Part shown: one piece after another, positions 52,418 to 61,590 of the stretch | How the letters are laid out: every line of letters begins with the position of its first letter | Position numbering within the stretch: the first letter of the stretch is position 1 | Source of the DNA: Paenibacillus tengchongensis | GTDB taxonomy: Bacteria; Bacillota; Bacilli; Paenibacillales; Paenibacillaceae | Direction: 5' to 3' | Assembly (NCBI RefSeq): GCF_008973665.1 | Contig: NZ_WACP01000006.1 | Location: forward strand, 186,001-250,000 | Length of the DNA stretch: 64,000 bases | Translations under genes and position numbers: made by a program | Notes under the pieces: model-generated | Databases searched by the model: none | The model's input: the letters and a program-made list of their open reading frames with translations, nothing else | What the model was told of the DNA's origin: nothing

Positions 52418-52717
52418 TTATACACGCCAGGCAAATGAACATAAATAGACGGCAATACTGAACAGTGCAACGCTAATGATAGATAGCCCTGCATACCCTA
52501 TCCAACTCCTAGGCGTCCATTGAAATTTCAATACATACATGGAGCCCATGATTAAGGCAACAGAAGGTATTCCAAACATAGATAAGATTACGGTACTAAT
52601 CACGTCCATTATAAACCCATATTTAAAGAATCGGTTGGCAAGCAGAAAGAAAAACAAGAACGACAGGCCATTTACAGCCATTGCGGATATTAATAGGGTT
52701 TTAAATGCCTTATACAT
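52418..52717 (-). CDS. Small three-helix membrane protein
   Basis: A 99-residue hydrophobic protein with three helices (about 5-28, 33-58, 72-95). GAGGTG lies 7 bases before the ATG at 52717. No family recognised. It is located among other small, poorly conserved genes. Confidence 0.55.
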   Translation of the reverse strand: MYKAFKTLLISAMAVNGLSFLFFFLLANRFFKYGFIMDVISTVILSMFGIPSVALIMGSMYVLKFQWTPRSWIGYAGLSIISVALFSIAVYLCSFAWRV

Positions 52718-52810
52718 CCTCAATCACCTCTTCACTGTACAATGAATCCAGTCATCGTCGCTTCGCTCAAGTGAAATGGCCTCCGTGTCTCTTCCTCCAC
52801 AAGGAATTAC

Positions 52811-52999
52811 TTATGCCTGTTCCCGATCTAACTTCCGGGCATAATTCCTGTAGCTCAATATACAAGCAACTATCAAGAACCCTACGAGGAGAATCTTCAC
52901 CCACACAGGGTAAGCAAGCTGTACATTGGCCCATATCCCGGCAACCAGAATAACGGTTAATAATATGGCTTGCAGCATTTTTTTCGTTCCGATGTTCAT
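52811..52999 (-). CDS. Small two-helix membrane protein
   Basis: A 62-residue protein with two hydrophobic helices (LQAILLTVILVAGIWANV and VKILLVGFLIVACILSY) and a charged tail RNYARKLDREQA. AGGAGGT lies 8 bases before the ATG at 52999, a strong signal for such a short frame. Function unknown. Confidence 0.55.
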   Translation of the reverse strand: MNIGTKKMLQAILLTVILVAGIWANVQLAYPVWVKILLVGFLIVACILSYRNYARKLDREQA

Positions 53000-53190
53000 T
53001 AAGACCCACCTCCTATAACGATAATGCTCATTAACCAAATTGAAATATCTGTAACGCCAGCAATGGATTCCTATACCCAAATGGCATATTGGCACTATTA
53101 TAAAATGAAGAATTGGACCTGTCCGCCTGAAGCCATTCCATTTATAATGGGCGTTATTCTGTTCACCTGTTATATAAGGAGTGACTCATC

Positions 53191-54090
53191 ATGTTCAAAG
53201 GCTTATCGGCCTTCCCGCTTACCCCAATGGACGAAGTGTCCGGCATTCATGAAGCATCATTCATCCGGTTAATCGAGCGTTTGGCTGCCGCCCGGGTAGA
53301 CTCTATCGGCGCTTTGGGTTCAACAGGGAGTTACGCTTATCTCACCCGCGAAGAACGTAAACGCGTCACACAACTAGCTGTAGCGCATGCCGCAGAGATT
53401 CCGGTGATCGTGAGCATTGGCGCTCTGCGTACCCGCGACGTTCTGCTACTAGCGGATGATGCCCAGCAGGCGGGGGCTAGCGCCGTCTTGCTCGCTCCGC
53501 TCTCCTATCAGCCATTAACGGAGGAGGAAGTATTCACGTTATATGAAACGGTCACCCGAACGTTGTCCATCCCCTTATGCGTCTATGAGAATCCCTCCAC
53601 CACTCATTTCCGCTTCAGTGACGAACTGCTGGGTCGAATTGCGCAGCTTCCTAACGTTCAATCGGTCAAAATCCCGCCGCTGCCGCCCAGCCAAGCTGAG
53701 GCTAAGAGCCGGGTGGACCTTCTACGCGCTTTGTTGCCTGAACATGTAACTCTCGGAATTAGCGGTGACGCTTCTGCTGCACTGGGATTAGCCGCCGGCT
53801 GCCAAGCCTGGTATTCGGCACTGGCCGGATTGTTTCCGGAGGTATGTCTGGATATCACACGGGCCGCGCTGAACGGGAATCACAATGAAGCTCTCCGCTT
53901 ATCCCAAGCTTTGGCTCCCCTGTGGTCTTTCTTCACCCAATATGGCAGCCTCCGGGTAATGGCGGCCGCTGCGGAGTGGAAGGGGCTCATTCCAGGGTCG
54001 GCTTTGCCGCTGCCTATCCAACCGTTAAGCGGGACGGCGGCGAAGCAGCTATTCGCCTTTCTCGATGAAGCTGAATTTGCGAAGCAGTAA
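53191..54090 (+). CDS. DapA-like (dihydrodipicolinate synthase family) aldolase
   Basis: A 299-residue Schiff-base aldolase of the DHDPS/N-acetylneuraminate lyase family: GSTGSYAYLTREERKR, the Tyr of YENPSTTH, and the Schiff-base Lys in VQSVKIPPL. The usual GTTGE of DapA is GSTGS, so it is unlikely to be the lysine-pathway enzyme. Its pyruvate-dependent substrate is unknown. AAGGAG precedes the ATG. It stands alone, with its own terminator. Confidence 0.85.
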   Translation: MFKGLSAFPLTPMDEVSGIHEASFIRLIERLAAARVDSIGALGSTGSYAYLTREERKRVTQLAVAHAAEIPVIVSIGALRTRDVLLLADDAQQAGASAVLLAPLSYQPLTEEEVFTLYETVTRTLSIPLCVYENPSTTHFRFSDELLGRIAQLPNVQSVKIPPLPPSQAEAKSRVDLLRALLPEHVTLGISGDASAALGLAAGCQAWYSALAGLFPEVCLDITRAALNGNHNEALRLSQALAPLWSFFTQYGSLRVMAAAAEWKGLIPGSALPLPIQPLSGTAAKQLFAFLDEAEFAKQ

Positions 54091-54112
54091 CTGTATACCG
54101 GCAGGAAGCACG

Positions 54113-54144
54113 AAGAGGCTGTCTCCATAAGAGACAGCCTCTTT
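54113..54144. terminator. Terminator after the DapA-like gene
   Basis: AAGAGGCTGTCTC-CATAA-GAGACAGCCTCTTT. The symmetric A/T ends let it serve the converging TetR gene as well. Confidence 0.85.
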
Positions 54145-54163
54145 AAATAGGTGTCCGCCGTTC

Positions 54164-54742
54164 CTACAGCAACGATAATGCTACTGCTACGGCATTATCG
54201 ATAAATGTGCGCTCCGGCCGCGCCTTCATCATCACGGTAATCCCTACTAACGACACAACTAAACTTTGTGCCAGCTTCTTGGCGTTAAGGTCTTGCTGCA
54301 ACTCACCTGTATGAATCCCCCGTTCAATGGTTTCCTGAAACAGGACTGCAAGATAGTTCTGATGTTCCCGCGTAATAATCTCGAATTTCTCGTCCCGGGG
54401 CGCAAGCTCAACCATCGTATTTATACAAAAGCATCCCAGTGTACCTGCTCCAGCATACTCTTCCTCAACTAAATCGCTGAAGAATCCACGGAACGCCTCC
54501 CGCACCGAGGCTTTACTTTGCAGTTTGGTCCGTATCGTGGCGGCATGCCACTGCGTGTACTTTCGCAAGGCAGTCTCAAAGAGCTGTTGTTTATCGCCAA
54601 AGGCCAAATAAAGACTAGGCCGTTGAATAGACATTGCCATAGTCAAATCCGTTAAGGAAGTTGCCTCAAACCCTTTTTCCCAAAAGACATGCATTGCCGC
54701 ATCCAGCGCTTTCTCCTTATCAAATTCCCGGAGCCGAACCAT
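54164..54742 (-). CDS. TetR-family regulator
   Basis: A 192-residue repressor. The N-terminal HTH is ALDAAMHVFWEKGFEATSLTDLTMAMSIQRPSLYLAFGDKQQLF; the C-terminal helical domain has a TetR_C_6-like VELAPRDEKF region. GAGGAGG precedes the ATG. It is divergent from an MFS gene, with two TATAC-type dyads in between. A typical efflux repressor. Confidence 0.9.
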   Translation of the reverse strand: MVRLREFDKEKALDAAMHVFWEKGFEATSLTDLTMAMSIQRPSLYLAFGDKQQLFETALRKYTQWHAATIRTKLQSKASVREAFRGFFSDLVEEEYAGAGTLGCFCINTMVELAPRDEKFEIITREHQNYLAVLFQETIERGIHTGELQQDLNAKKLAQSLVVSLVGITVMMKARPERTFIDNAVAVALSLL

Positions 54743-54760
54743 TATGTATCCTCCTCATAA

Positions 54761-54776
54761 TATACCAACAAGTATA
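54761..54776. promoter_or_regulatory. TetR operator-like dyad 1
   Basis: TATAC-N6-GTATA, 18 bases upstream of the tetR-like start. Confidence 0.5.
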
Positions 54777-54867
54777 GAATAAATTATATTTACTGTATCA
54801 AAAATTGTCAAATCTCTTCCTAAATCTCTTGACTTTATTGATTGTTGGAGTTATTTTTAGGCATAAC

Positions 54868-54888
54868 TATACTGTACCGTTTAGTATA
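54868..54888. promoter_or_regulatory. TetR operator-like dyad 2
   Basis: TATACT-N9-AGTATA, about 52 bases upstream of the MFS start. Arms are the same as those of dyad 1 plus one base. Confidence 0.5.
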
Positions 54889-54940
54889 TTATACTCTTAA
54901 GTACATATTGGAATATGCTAAGAATGGAGCTCAATAAATA

Positions 54941-56152
54941 ATGGCCGGTACCGAAATACCAGTAAGAGAAAAGCAATCCGATGCTCAGCAGCCTGTATTC
55001 ATTTCAAACAAATTAGCTTTATGGTTTGCCATAGCCTGCGGGCTTTCTGTTGCCAATATTTATTACGCCCAGCCGCTTCTGGACGTCATCGCCGGCGAAT
55101 TCGGAATTGCCCGGTCGTCCGTCGGAATCGTCATTACAGTCACACAGGCCTGCTATGCGTTAGGCTTATTGCTGCTTGTACCTCTGGGAGATCTAGTCAA
55201 CAGGCGCTGGCTGATTTCAGGGCAAATGTTATTGTCTGTACTGGCGCTGACTGTCATAGCTTCTGCTCCGGGTACCGGCATTCTGTTTGCGGGGATGGCA
55301 GCCGCAGGATTGTTGGCCGTGGTCACGCAAACGCTGGTTGCATACGCAGCAACGATGGCTGCACCCTCGGAACGGGGACGTATCGTAGGCAGGGTAACGA
55401 GCGGTGTCGTGATTGGCATTCTGCTGGCAAGATCCGCTGCCGGAGTGTTAACGGATTTGGCAGGCTGGCGTTCCGTTTATCTTTTTTCAGCGCTGTGCCT
55501 GCTTATCGTTGCACTTATCCTGCTCAGGCTTTTGCCGAATGAACGGCCAAAGGAATCTCTTACATACTTTCAGCTTCTTCGTTCCGTGATCTTATTGTTT
55601 AAAGAAGAACGGGTGCTGCGTATCCGCTCAATGCTTTGTTTGTTTATTTTTAGCGCATTCAGCATCCTGTGGACCTCGCTGGTCTTACCGCTCAGCCTGC
55701 CTCCGCTGTCCCTTTCACATTCCGCGATTGGAGCGTTTGGGCTGGCCGGAGCTGCCGGAGCGCTAGGTGCGGCTCGTGCCGGGCGGCTGGCCGACCGTGG
55801 CCGGGGACAACTCACAACGGGAATCGCACTGGCTCTGCTGCTTATGTCATGGTTGCCGATCAGCTATACCGGGCATTCCTTGACAGCTCTTGTCTTCGGC
55901 ATTCTCCTTCTGGATATGGCCGTGCAAGCCGTACACGTCACGAACCAAAGCATGATTTTTAATGTGCGTCCCGAAGCAAGGAGCCGGCTAACAGCTGCTT
56001 ATATGATTTTTTACTCTATCGGCAGTGCCATAGGTTCAATTGCAGCGACGAGTATCTACGCATATGCGGGCTGGAGCGGGGTATGCTGGCTTGGAGCCGG
56101 TGTGAGTACGATAGCCCTGCTCTTCTGGGCTCTAACCAGACGTCTAACCTAA
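54941..56152 (+). CDS. MFS transporter (12-helix efflux type)
   Basis: A 403-residue transporter with about 12 helices. The N-terminal half has ACGLSVANIYYAQPLLDVIAGEFGI and the loop 2-3 motif PLGDLVNRRWLI (degenerate motif A). The central loop is RLLPNERPKESL. GGAG is upstream of the ATG. Divergent from the TetR gene that probably represses it. The likely role is efflux of a small molecule or sugar; the substrate is unknown. Confidence 0.88.
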   Translation: MAGTEIPVREKQSDAQQPVFISNKLALWFAIACGLSVANIYYAQPLLDVIAGEFGIARSSVGIVITVTQACYALGLLLLVPLGDLVNRRWLISGQMLLSVLALTVIASAPGTGILFAGMAAAGLLAVVTQTLVAYAATMAAPSERGRIVGRVTSGVVIGILLARSAAGVLTDLAGWRSVYLFSALCLLIVALILLRLLPNERPKESLTYFQLLRSVILLFKEERVLRIRSMLCLFIFSAFSILWTSLVLPLSLPPLSLSHSAIGAFGLAGAAGALGAARAGRLADRGRGQLTTGIALALLLMSWLPISYTGHSLTALVFGILLLDMAVQAVHVTNQSMIFNVRPEARSRLTAAYMIFYSIGSAIGSIAATSIYAYAGWSGVCWLGAGVSTIALLFWALTRRLT

Positions 56153-56179
56153 GAATGAGAGCAGTTTGCCCGCAGAAAG

Positions 56180-56209
56180 AAGAACCGTTTCCGGCCGGAA
56201 ACGGTTCTT
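56180..56209. terminator. Perfect 30-bp inverted repeat between converging genes
   Basis: Arms AAGAACCGTTTCCGG and CCGGAAACGGTTCTT join with no loop, between the MFS gene and the minus-strand membrane gene. T-tracts are weak, so termination is probable, not certain. Confidence 0.65.
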
Positions 56210-56244
56210 CAGCAGCTTTGGTTTTCTTTTCTGTAGTCAATCTT

Positions 56245-56736
56245 TCAATCGATCTTTATAAACACTGCGAGCAATAATACATTTAATAGTAAAGCCGGTA
56301 TCGAGAATCTTCTTCTTGCTACAACCCCAATCGTACTAATCAGCACCGCGAACCCGATCAAGCCATAGATCAGGACCATTAGAGCATCCACATTTAGCTG
56401 CAGCACCTGTGCACCCAGTTCATTGAAGAATCCCCCGGTATCGTATATGTCCTTATTTTGACTAAGGGAATAGATCAACAGACCTGTAATACCTACTGAG
56501 GCGACTAGTAAAGGGAGCGCGGTTAAAGCTCTTATGCGCTTCTGTGCTCTTCCGGAAGTGATTGCATACAACCCATAACCCGCAAATATACAAATCAAGA
56601 CTACCCAATGAACGGTATAAAATCCCAGCCCTTCTTCCCGGTCGCCCGTCCCTCCCCCATCCGGTCCCATAACAAACAGCAGTAGATGATTAAATATAAG
56701 TACGAAATTCAGCACTCCGTATTTGAGCGCACTCAC
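56245..56736 (-). CDS. Hypothetical five-helix membrane protein
   Basis: A 163-residue protein with five predicted helices and an internal loop GPDGGGTGDREEG. GAGGG lies seven bases before a GTG at 56736; the longer ATG-led frame (56811) has no ribosome binding site. Divergent from the CPBP-ComP/ComA-like operon. No family recognised. Confidence 0.6.
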   Translation of the reverse strand: MSALKYGVLNFVLIFNHLLLFVMGPDGGGTGDREEGLGFYTVHWVVLICIFAGYGLYAITSGRAQKRIRALTALPLLVASVGITGLLIYSLSQNKDIYDTGGFFNELGAQVLQLNVDALMVLIYGLIGFAVLISTIGVVARRRFSIPALLLNVLLLAVFIKID

Positions 56737-56994
56737 GCCTATACCCTCATAACGGTTCAACGGTGCTCCTCCTCCCGATCGGCTCCATATCTCCCAGCCG
56801 CATCGCGGCATTGGATTACTCCTGCCCGTTTCTTACGTTATAAGCTCCTGCCAAAATATCACAGCAATTGGTTTCGCGATCCCGCAAAAATCATGCGCGG
56901 CTCCCCGGGAATTCTGCGTGGTGTACGGATAACGGATGGTTCCGGCCATGCTATTCTCCAATTAACCCCATTACCCGTAAAAGGAGCGTTCGTT

Positions 56995-57798
56995 ATGACA
57001 CCCGCATGGACCCGTAAACTTGCCGCCTATTTTGTAAGATCCGATCCCGAATACGATAAGTTCCTGCGTGAACATGAGGCACAGAGCCGCATCAGCATTC
57101 TCTTCTACTTAGGCTGCGCTATCCTCCCCGGTTTCCTGGCCTATCTGCTGATCTATCCGCTGCGCCCCTGGCTGATGGAGCTCACCGGGCTGTCCAGCCA
57201 TGATGTGCAATTTCTGGTGCTGGCAGTGATGGCTAGCGGCTGGCATATTCTTTTTCCACTGTTCATGCTAAAATTTGTAGATAAGCTGACCTGGAAACAG
57301 ACGTTAACTTACCTGGGATTCCGGAGAGCCGACAGCAAGGGACTACTCTTAGTTCTTCCTATAATAACGGTAATGTTCACTCTGCTGTCCTTGCCCTATA
57401 TGAAATGGATTTTCCCGCCTTTATCCGCCTTCCTGGATTCTATTCCGGCGCTGCATATGGGAGAATGGCATATCTATCATCAGGGGTACTATGATTTTCC
57501 CTGGCCGCTGCTGGTGATCGGGCTGATCGGGAATTTTATCGGTGAGGAAATGTATTTCCGCGGATTTCTGCTGAAGAAGATCGGGCGGCTCCGCGGCGAC
57601 TGGCTGATTGTAAGTGTGCTGTTCCAGTTGTATCACATGTGGCAGGCGCCGGTGAATTGGGCTTTTGTTCCGCTGGCCCTGGTCATTCCCTGCGAAATTC
57701 TGGTGAAACTGCGCAAGAATCTGTATGGGGCGATTCTGTTCCATATCTATATCAACACCCTGTGGGGCGCGGTAACGCTATATCTGGTAGGCGTCTGA
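56995..57798 (+). CDS. CPBP-family intramembrane metalloprotease
   Basis: A 267-residue membrane protein with clear CPBP motifs: GEEMYFRGFLLKKIG (EExxxR), LFQLYHMWQAP (His) and LFHIYINTLWG (HxxxN). About eight helices. AAAAGGAG precedes the ATG. It sits 34 bases upstream of the ComP-like kinase on the same strand, so the three genes form an operon. CPBP proteases often process peptide pheromones or bacteriocins, which suggests a signalling role (inference). Confidence 0.87.
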   Translation: MTPAWTRKLAAYFVRSDPEYDKFLREHEAQSRISILFYLGCAILPGFLAYLLIYPLRPWLMELTGLSSHDVQFLVLAVMASGWHILFPLFMLKFVDKLTWKQTLTYLGFRRADSKGLLLVLPIITVMFTLLSLPYMKWIFPPLSAFLDSIPALHMGEWHIYHQGYYDFPWPLLVIGLIGNFIGEEMYFRGFLLKKIGRLRGDWLIVSVLFQLYHMWQAPVNWAFVPLALVIPCEILVKLRKNLYGAILFHIYINTLWGAVTLYLVGV

Positions 57799-57832
57799 CT
57801 CTCTAACACGATGAATGAAAGAGGATTGACTC

Positions 57833-60172
57833 ATGTTATCAAGCCGAACGAAGCTCGCAATGCTCACCGCTGCGCTTGCCCTAATCTTTCTGTCCCTGGC
57901 TGGTTATGTTCACTCGGAGACCCTCCGGCATCCCTATATTGGAGCTGTGCTTGAGCAAGGCAATACCGGCTGGAGAGTAATCCGCGTGGACCCTTCAGGG
58001 CATGCAGCCCAGGGACAAGTGCATCCCGGAGATGGGGTGGTGTCGGTGGACGGGATTGCCGCCCATACCAAGTATGCGGGCCTGACCCAAACCTCGCTGA
58101 CCCAAGCCAATACGGCAGTATTCCAGAGCGGCGACGGTTCTGTTTATGAACTGAGGTTTCAAGCTACCCGCTCCGATATCTGGAAAATCCTGTTCTCCAT
58201 GCTTCTGGAAGCACTGCTGCTCATCATCGCCTGGCTGGCCCACCGGGCCAACCCCGTTTCTTCCACGGTGCGCAAATTTTCGCTGCTGAATGTGGTGATA
58301 GCGCTGGTGATCCTGGCTGTATATTCGACCGAGATGGCTGTGTCGAACTTGATTTTGGCCCTCTCGTCCGTCTGGCTGCCTTATTTGCTGCTCTCTTTCT
58401 GTGTATCATTCGTACTGCGGGCGATCCCCCAAGCCTGGGCGAGAGCATTAACGATAATCCGGGTGTTTAGTATGCTGCTCTCCGGCTGTGCCCTCTGGGC
58501 GGTGACCCGTCCTGCAATTCCCGGCTGGTTCCGGGGAACGCTTCATTTGATTCTGCTGCCGGCGATGCTGCTGCTCCTCGCCACCATCGCTATCTATTGG
58601 AGATCTCTGGAGAAGGCGGAGAAGAATCATGCACTGGTCCTTGCCGCCGGCCTGACCGCCGGTCTTTTGCCATATCTGCTGCTCTATGCACTGCCAAATC
58701 TCTTGACCTCGTCGTATGTGATCGCCCCCGAATATGCCCTAAGTGGTCTTGTACCGCTGTCTGTGCTTCTGCTGTATGTGTTAAACAAACGAAGCATGGC
58801 GGACATGCAAGTTTACCTGCCCCGGATGATTCTGCATTCCGTCTACTACGGTGGCGTGTTCGCTTTGTTCGCTTTGGCACAACGGGTTAAGCAACCTGTT
58901 GGCGTCGTTATTTTGTTTATTTGCTTCATTGCCGGAACCTGGGCCTACCGGAATGCAGCCGGAAGGACAAAGCAGCGCACAGAGGGAAGGAAGCAGTGGC
59001 TGGAACGCCAAGCCTATACACTATCGCTGCAGGCGGCCAATAAACAGAACATCCGGGATATTCTTGGCCTGATCTGCGAAATGCTGCACCACATAGTGGA
59101 TGTAGAAGGAATCTGTATCATTTGGCAAGAGGATCAAAACGTACAACCGATTATTCACGGAACTGAGACATATGCGGATTTAATACGCGGCATTACCATC
59201 ACGGATCGAGACAACCTTCTAATGCATCCGAGCCTCTGGAATCCCGGACGTCCGTTTGCGCATGTGGCTGCTCTTTCCGCTCCGGCGGATACTGGCGGTG
59301 AAGGCTATTTGTGCCTGGGATCTAAACTCAATCAGTCCCTGTTCTCCTCCGAAGAAAAGCAACTGGTCGAGGACCTTTGCATCGAAGCTGTCCGGTTGCT
59401 GGTCAATGCCAGACAGATGGCCGTCATGCACGGGGAACTTCAGCTCAGCAAAGAGCAAAATGCCGTATATGAACGCCATGTCTCCGACATCCGGTCGGCC
59501 AATCACCTGCTTCTGGAAGCCCAGCAAGGTGAGCGTATCCGGCTCTCTTATCGTCTGCATGACCAGCTTCTTCAGAACCTGATCTTCCTGGCCCGGGATT
59601 TGGAGGAGCTGACCGACCGGGGAACGGTGGACTCCAGGCGACTGGGAACATGGCTCAAATGTCTGGACACCTCCCAGCAGGAGATCCGGCGGCTGTGCGA
59701 TGAACTGTACCCGCACATTGTGGACAAAGCCAGTCTCGAAGAGTCCTTGCAATGGCTGCTGCGGACGGTTAAAGACAGCAGCGGGCTGGAGGTCTCGCTG
59801 GAGTATCTTTGGAGTGCCGCGGCTCCGCCCGCCCCCCTCTTGAAATCCAATTTGTTCCGCATCATCCGCGAACTGATCCACAATGTGCAGAAGCACGCCG
59901 GAGCCAGCCGGCTCTCCGTCTGCTTCATCCAAATGCCTACAGAAGAAATCTGCTGCACCATCACCGATAATGGCAGGGGGTTTGATGCGGCGGCGTTCAC
60001 TAAGCAGCTTGCTTATATGAACGGCGGCCATCTGGGACTTGTCTCCGTCAACAGTCAGATCGGGCATTTAGGCGGAGAAATGGACATCCTGTCGGGTCCC
60101 GGGCAAGGAACCGTCATTACACTGCGGCTGCCGCCGCAATACAACTGCCGGGAGGAACAACGTTATGGATGA
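57833..60172 (+). CDS. ComP-like sensor histidine kinase with extracytoplasmic PDZ domain
   Basis: A 779-residue protein. After TM1 (about 7-25) comes a PDZ-like domain (about 35-110; RVDPSGHAAQGQVHPGDGVV), then seven or eight helices (about 115-380), a GAF-like linker (about 400-550), a HisKA_3 with phospho-acceptor His576 in YRLHDQLLQN, and HATPase boxes ELIHNVQKHAGASR, DNGRGFD and GHLGLVSV. This matches the B. subtilis ComP plan (PDZ, multi-helix sensor, NarL-type kinase). Its stop overlaps the regulator start by 8 bases. The likely signal is an extracellular peptide (by analogy). Confidence 0.88.
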   Translation: MLSSRTKLAMLTAALALIFLSLAGYVHSETLRHPYIGAVLEQGNTGWRVIRVDPSGHAAQGQVHPGDGVVSVDGIAAHTKYAGLTQTSLTQANTAVFQSGDGSVYELRFQATRSDIWKILFSMLLEALLLIIAWLAHRANPVSSTVRKFSLLNVVIALVILAVYSTEMAVSNLILALSSVWLPYLLLSFCVSFVLRAIPQAWARALTIIRVFSMLLSGCALWAVTRPAIPGWFRGTLHLILLPAMLLLLATIAIYWRSLEKAEKNHALVLAAGLTAGLLPYLLLYALPNLLTSSYVIAPEYALSGLVPLSVLLLYVLNKRSMADMQVYLPRMILHSVYYGGVFALFALAQRVKQPVGVVILFICFIAGTWAYRNAAGRTKQRTEGRKQWLERQAYTLSLQAANKQNIRDILGLICEMLHHIVDVEGICIIWQEDQNVQPIIHGTETYADLIRGITITDRDNLLMHPSLWNPGRPFAHVAALSAPADTGGEGYLCLGSKLNQSLFSSEEKQLVEDLCIEAVRLLVNARQMAVMHGELQLSKEQNAVYERHVSDIRSANHLLLEAQQGERIRLSYRLHDQLLQNLIFLARDLEELTDRGTVDSRRLGTWLKCLDTSQQEIRRLCDELYPHIVDKASLEESLQWLLRTVKDSSGLEVSLEYLWSAAAPPAPLLKSNLFRIIRELIHNVQKHAGASRLSVCFIQMPTEEICCTITDNGRGFDAAAFTKQLAYMNGGHLGLVSVNSQIGHLGGEMDILSGPGQGTVITLRLPPQYNCREEQRYG

Positions 60173-60791
60173 TTGTATCCGGGTCATTCTGATTGATGAT
60201 CATCACCTCGTCATGGATTCATTGCGGGCCCGTCTGGAGCAGGAACAGGATATCAGTGTGATTGAAGCTTTTGCAGACCCTCGGCGCTTGATGGAGAAGA
60301 TCGGCTCCCTGAAACCGGATGTGCTGATCCTCGATGTGAATCTGCCGTATATCGACGGCTTTGAACTGGCGGCTCTGTTAAAGCAGGAATATGGCGCCCC
60401 GCTGAAAATCATCATGCTGTCCGGCTACACCTATGACGAATTTTACCGTAAGGCTTACGAGCTGGGGGTGAACGCTTATTTGTCCAAGCAGGCATCCTAT
60501 GGGCAGATTATTCATGCGGTGCGGCAGAGCATGTCGGGGCATATGCTTGTACCAGAGCGTATATTCAGCGCTTCAGCGCAAGAGAAGCTGACGCCGATGG
60601 AACGGGAAGTGCTGCTGCGGGTCGCCAAGGAAATGAACAACCGGGAAATTGCCCGCGATCTGGCGGTCAGCCAGCGTACAGTAGAATATCACCTGAGTGC
60701 GGTTATCCAGAAGCTGGGGGTTAAGTCGCGGGTCGGTGCAGTCGCCAGGGGCTACCAGCTCGGGATCATCGGACCAGATTTTTACCGGTGA
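60165..60791 (+). CDS. ComA/NarL-family response regulator
   Basis: A 208-residue regulator. The receiver (about 1-125) has IDDHH at the N-terminus, phospho-acceptor Asp57 in ILDVNLPY, and the Lys in LSKQAS. The LuxR-type HTH (about 140-200) is LTPMEREVLLRVAKEMNNREIARDLAVSQRTVEYHLSAVIQKL. GGAGGAA precedes the ATG. Partner of the ComP-like kinase. Its target genes may include the ABC exporter downstream (inference). Confidence 0.92.
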   Translation: MDDCIRVILIDDHHLVMDSLRARLEQEQDISVIEAFADPRRLMEKIGSLKPDVLILDVNLPYIDGFELAALLKQEYGAPLKIIMLSGYTYDEFYRKAYELGVNAYLSKQASYGQIIHAVRQSMSGHMLVPERIFSASAQEKLTPMEREVLLRVAKEMNNREIARDLAVSQRTVEYHLSAVIQKLGVKSRVGAVARGYQLGIIGPDFYR

Positions 60792-60884
60792 ACAAATTCC
60801 GAAAAAAAAGGAAGGTGAGCATTATGTAAACGTGATTGTTTTATTTAAGAGGAAAGCAAGAGTCTAAAAATATGGAAATTATCT

Positions 60885-61072
60885 GAAATGTTTCGTTCCA
60901 TGCGCCTTACAACAGCAATAATGCCATTGTCAGTCCGAATGGTGCAGGCAAAACTGATTTCAGCGGGAATTCGGTTCAGTCCCACAACCACAAACCATGC
61001 CGAGAACATTACTGGGAGAGGGCAATTATCGGCTTCGCGGCCAGTCTTAACGCAGCCGTCGCTAAACTATAA
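60885..61072 (+). pseudogene. Possible remnant of an ABC ATPase P-loop
   Basis: One plus-strand frame reads NAIVSPNGAGKTDFSG, a near-perfect Walker A (GPNGAGKT with G changed to S). It is flanked by stops and by sequence without ATPase features. A short piece of an ABC ATPase gene seems to survive here. The remainder of 60792-61590 shows no firm gene. Confidence 0.3.
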
Positions 61073-61223
61073 TGGCCAGTATGATATATACGGGAATCGT
61101 GACAGCGAGCAGCCCGCAGCCCAGCCAGGTTGTGACGGAATCGACTTCCGCCAGCACGCGAAACAGGGCGGCAATGGACGGGATCAGCAGCAGCGCAGCA
61201 AAGATCAGCACTTCGTCCGCCAT
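61062..61223 (-). CDS. Possible small two-helix membrane protein
   Basis: A 53-codon frame from an ATG (MADEVLIFAALLLIP, two hydrophobic helices ending YIILAIIV). No good ribosome binding site precedes it; a TTG at 61262 is an alternative start. It is opposite in strand to the flanking operons. It may be a true small gene or a leftover. Confidence 0.3.
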   Translation of the reverse strand: MADEVLIFAALLLIPSIAALFRVLAEVDSVTTWLGCGLLAVTIPVYIILAIIV

Positions 61224-61590
61224 CGAGAGATTGAACTTCCACTCCTGAATCCAGACAAGCAATTCTGCATACTCTTACTCTTTAATCCTCATCATCGTCT
61301 CCGCCTCAGCTCTGCCGGTTGCATCATCTTGCAGGTATCCATATCCACATACAGTTTCAGCCTGCTGCAGCTCGCTGTGATTTGTTCAGGGCTCCGGTCC
61401 CCCGCTTGGGGGGCTTTTTTTCCCGGAGATATGCTCTGCTAGACCACCTTGCCTATGCTTTTGATGTAACTAAATATCATGTTTGTAAATGTACCATCCT
61501 TAACAGACAGAACAGAATGTAATAAATATAATGAACTAGGATTTATTTACTCTTCATTCTACTCTTATTGATCCCTAAGGAGATATGTAA

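Noticed and set aside
53191..54090. Lysine-pathway dapA
   Set aside because: The GTTGE motif is changed to GSTGS, and no lysine or diaminopimelate genes are adjacent.
59219..60067. 282-codon minus-strand frame
   Set aside because: Antisense to the ComP-like kinase; its residues mirror the kinase codons.
60792..61590. ComX-like pheromone precursor gene
   Set aside because: No short frame with a good ribosome binding site and a Trp-containing C-terminus was found, and no ComQ-type isoprenyl transferase is present.
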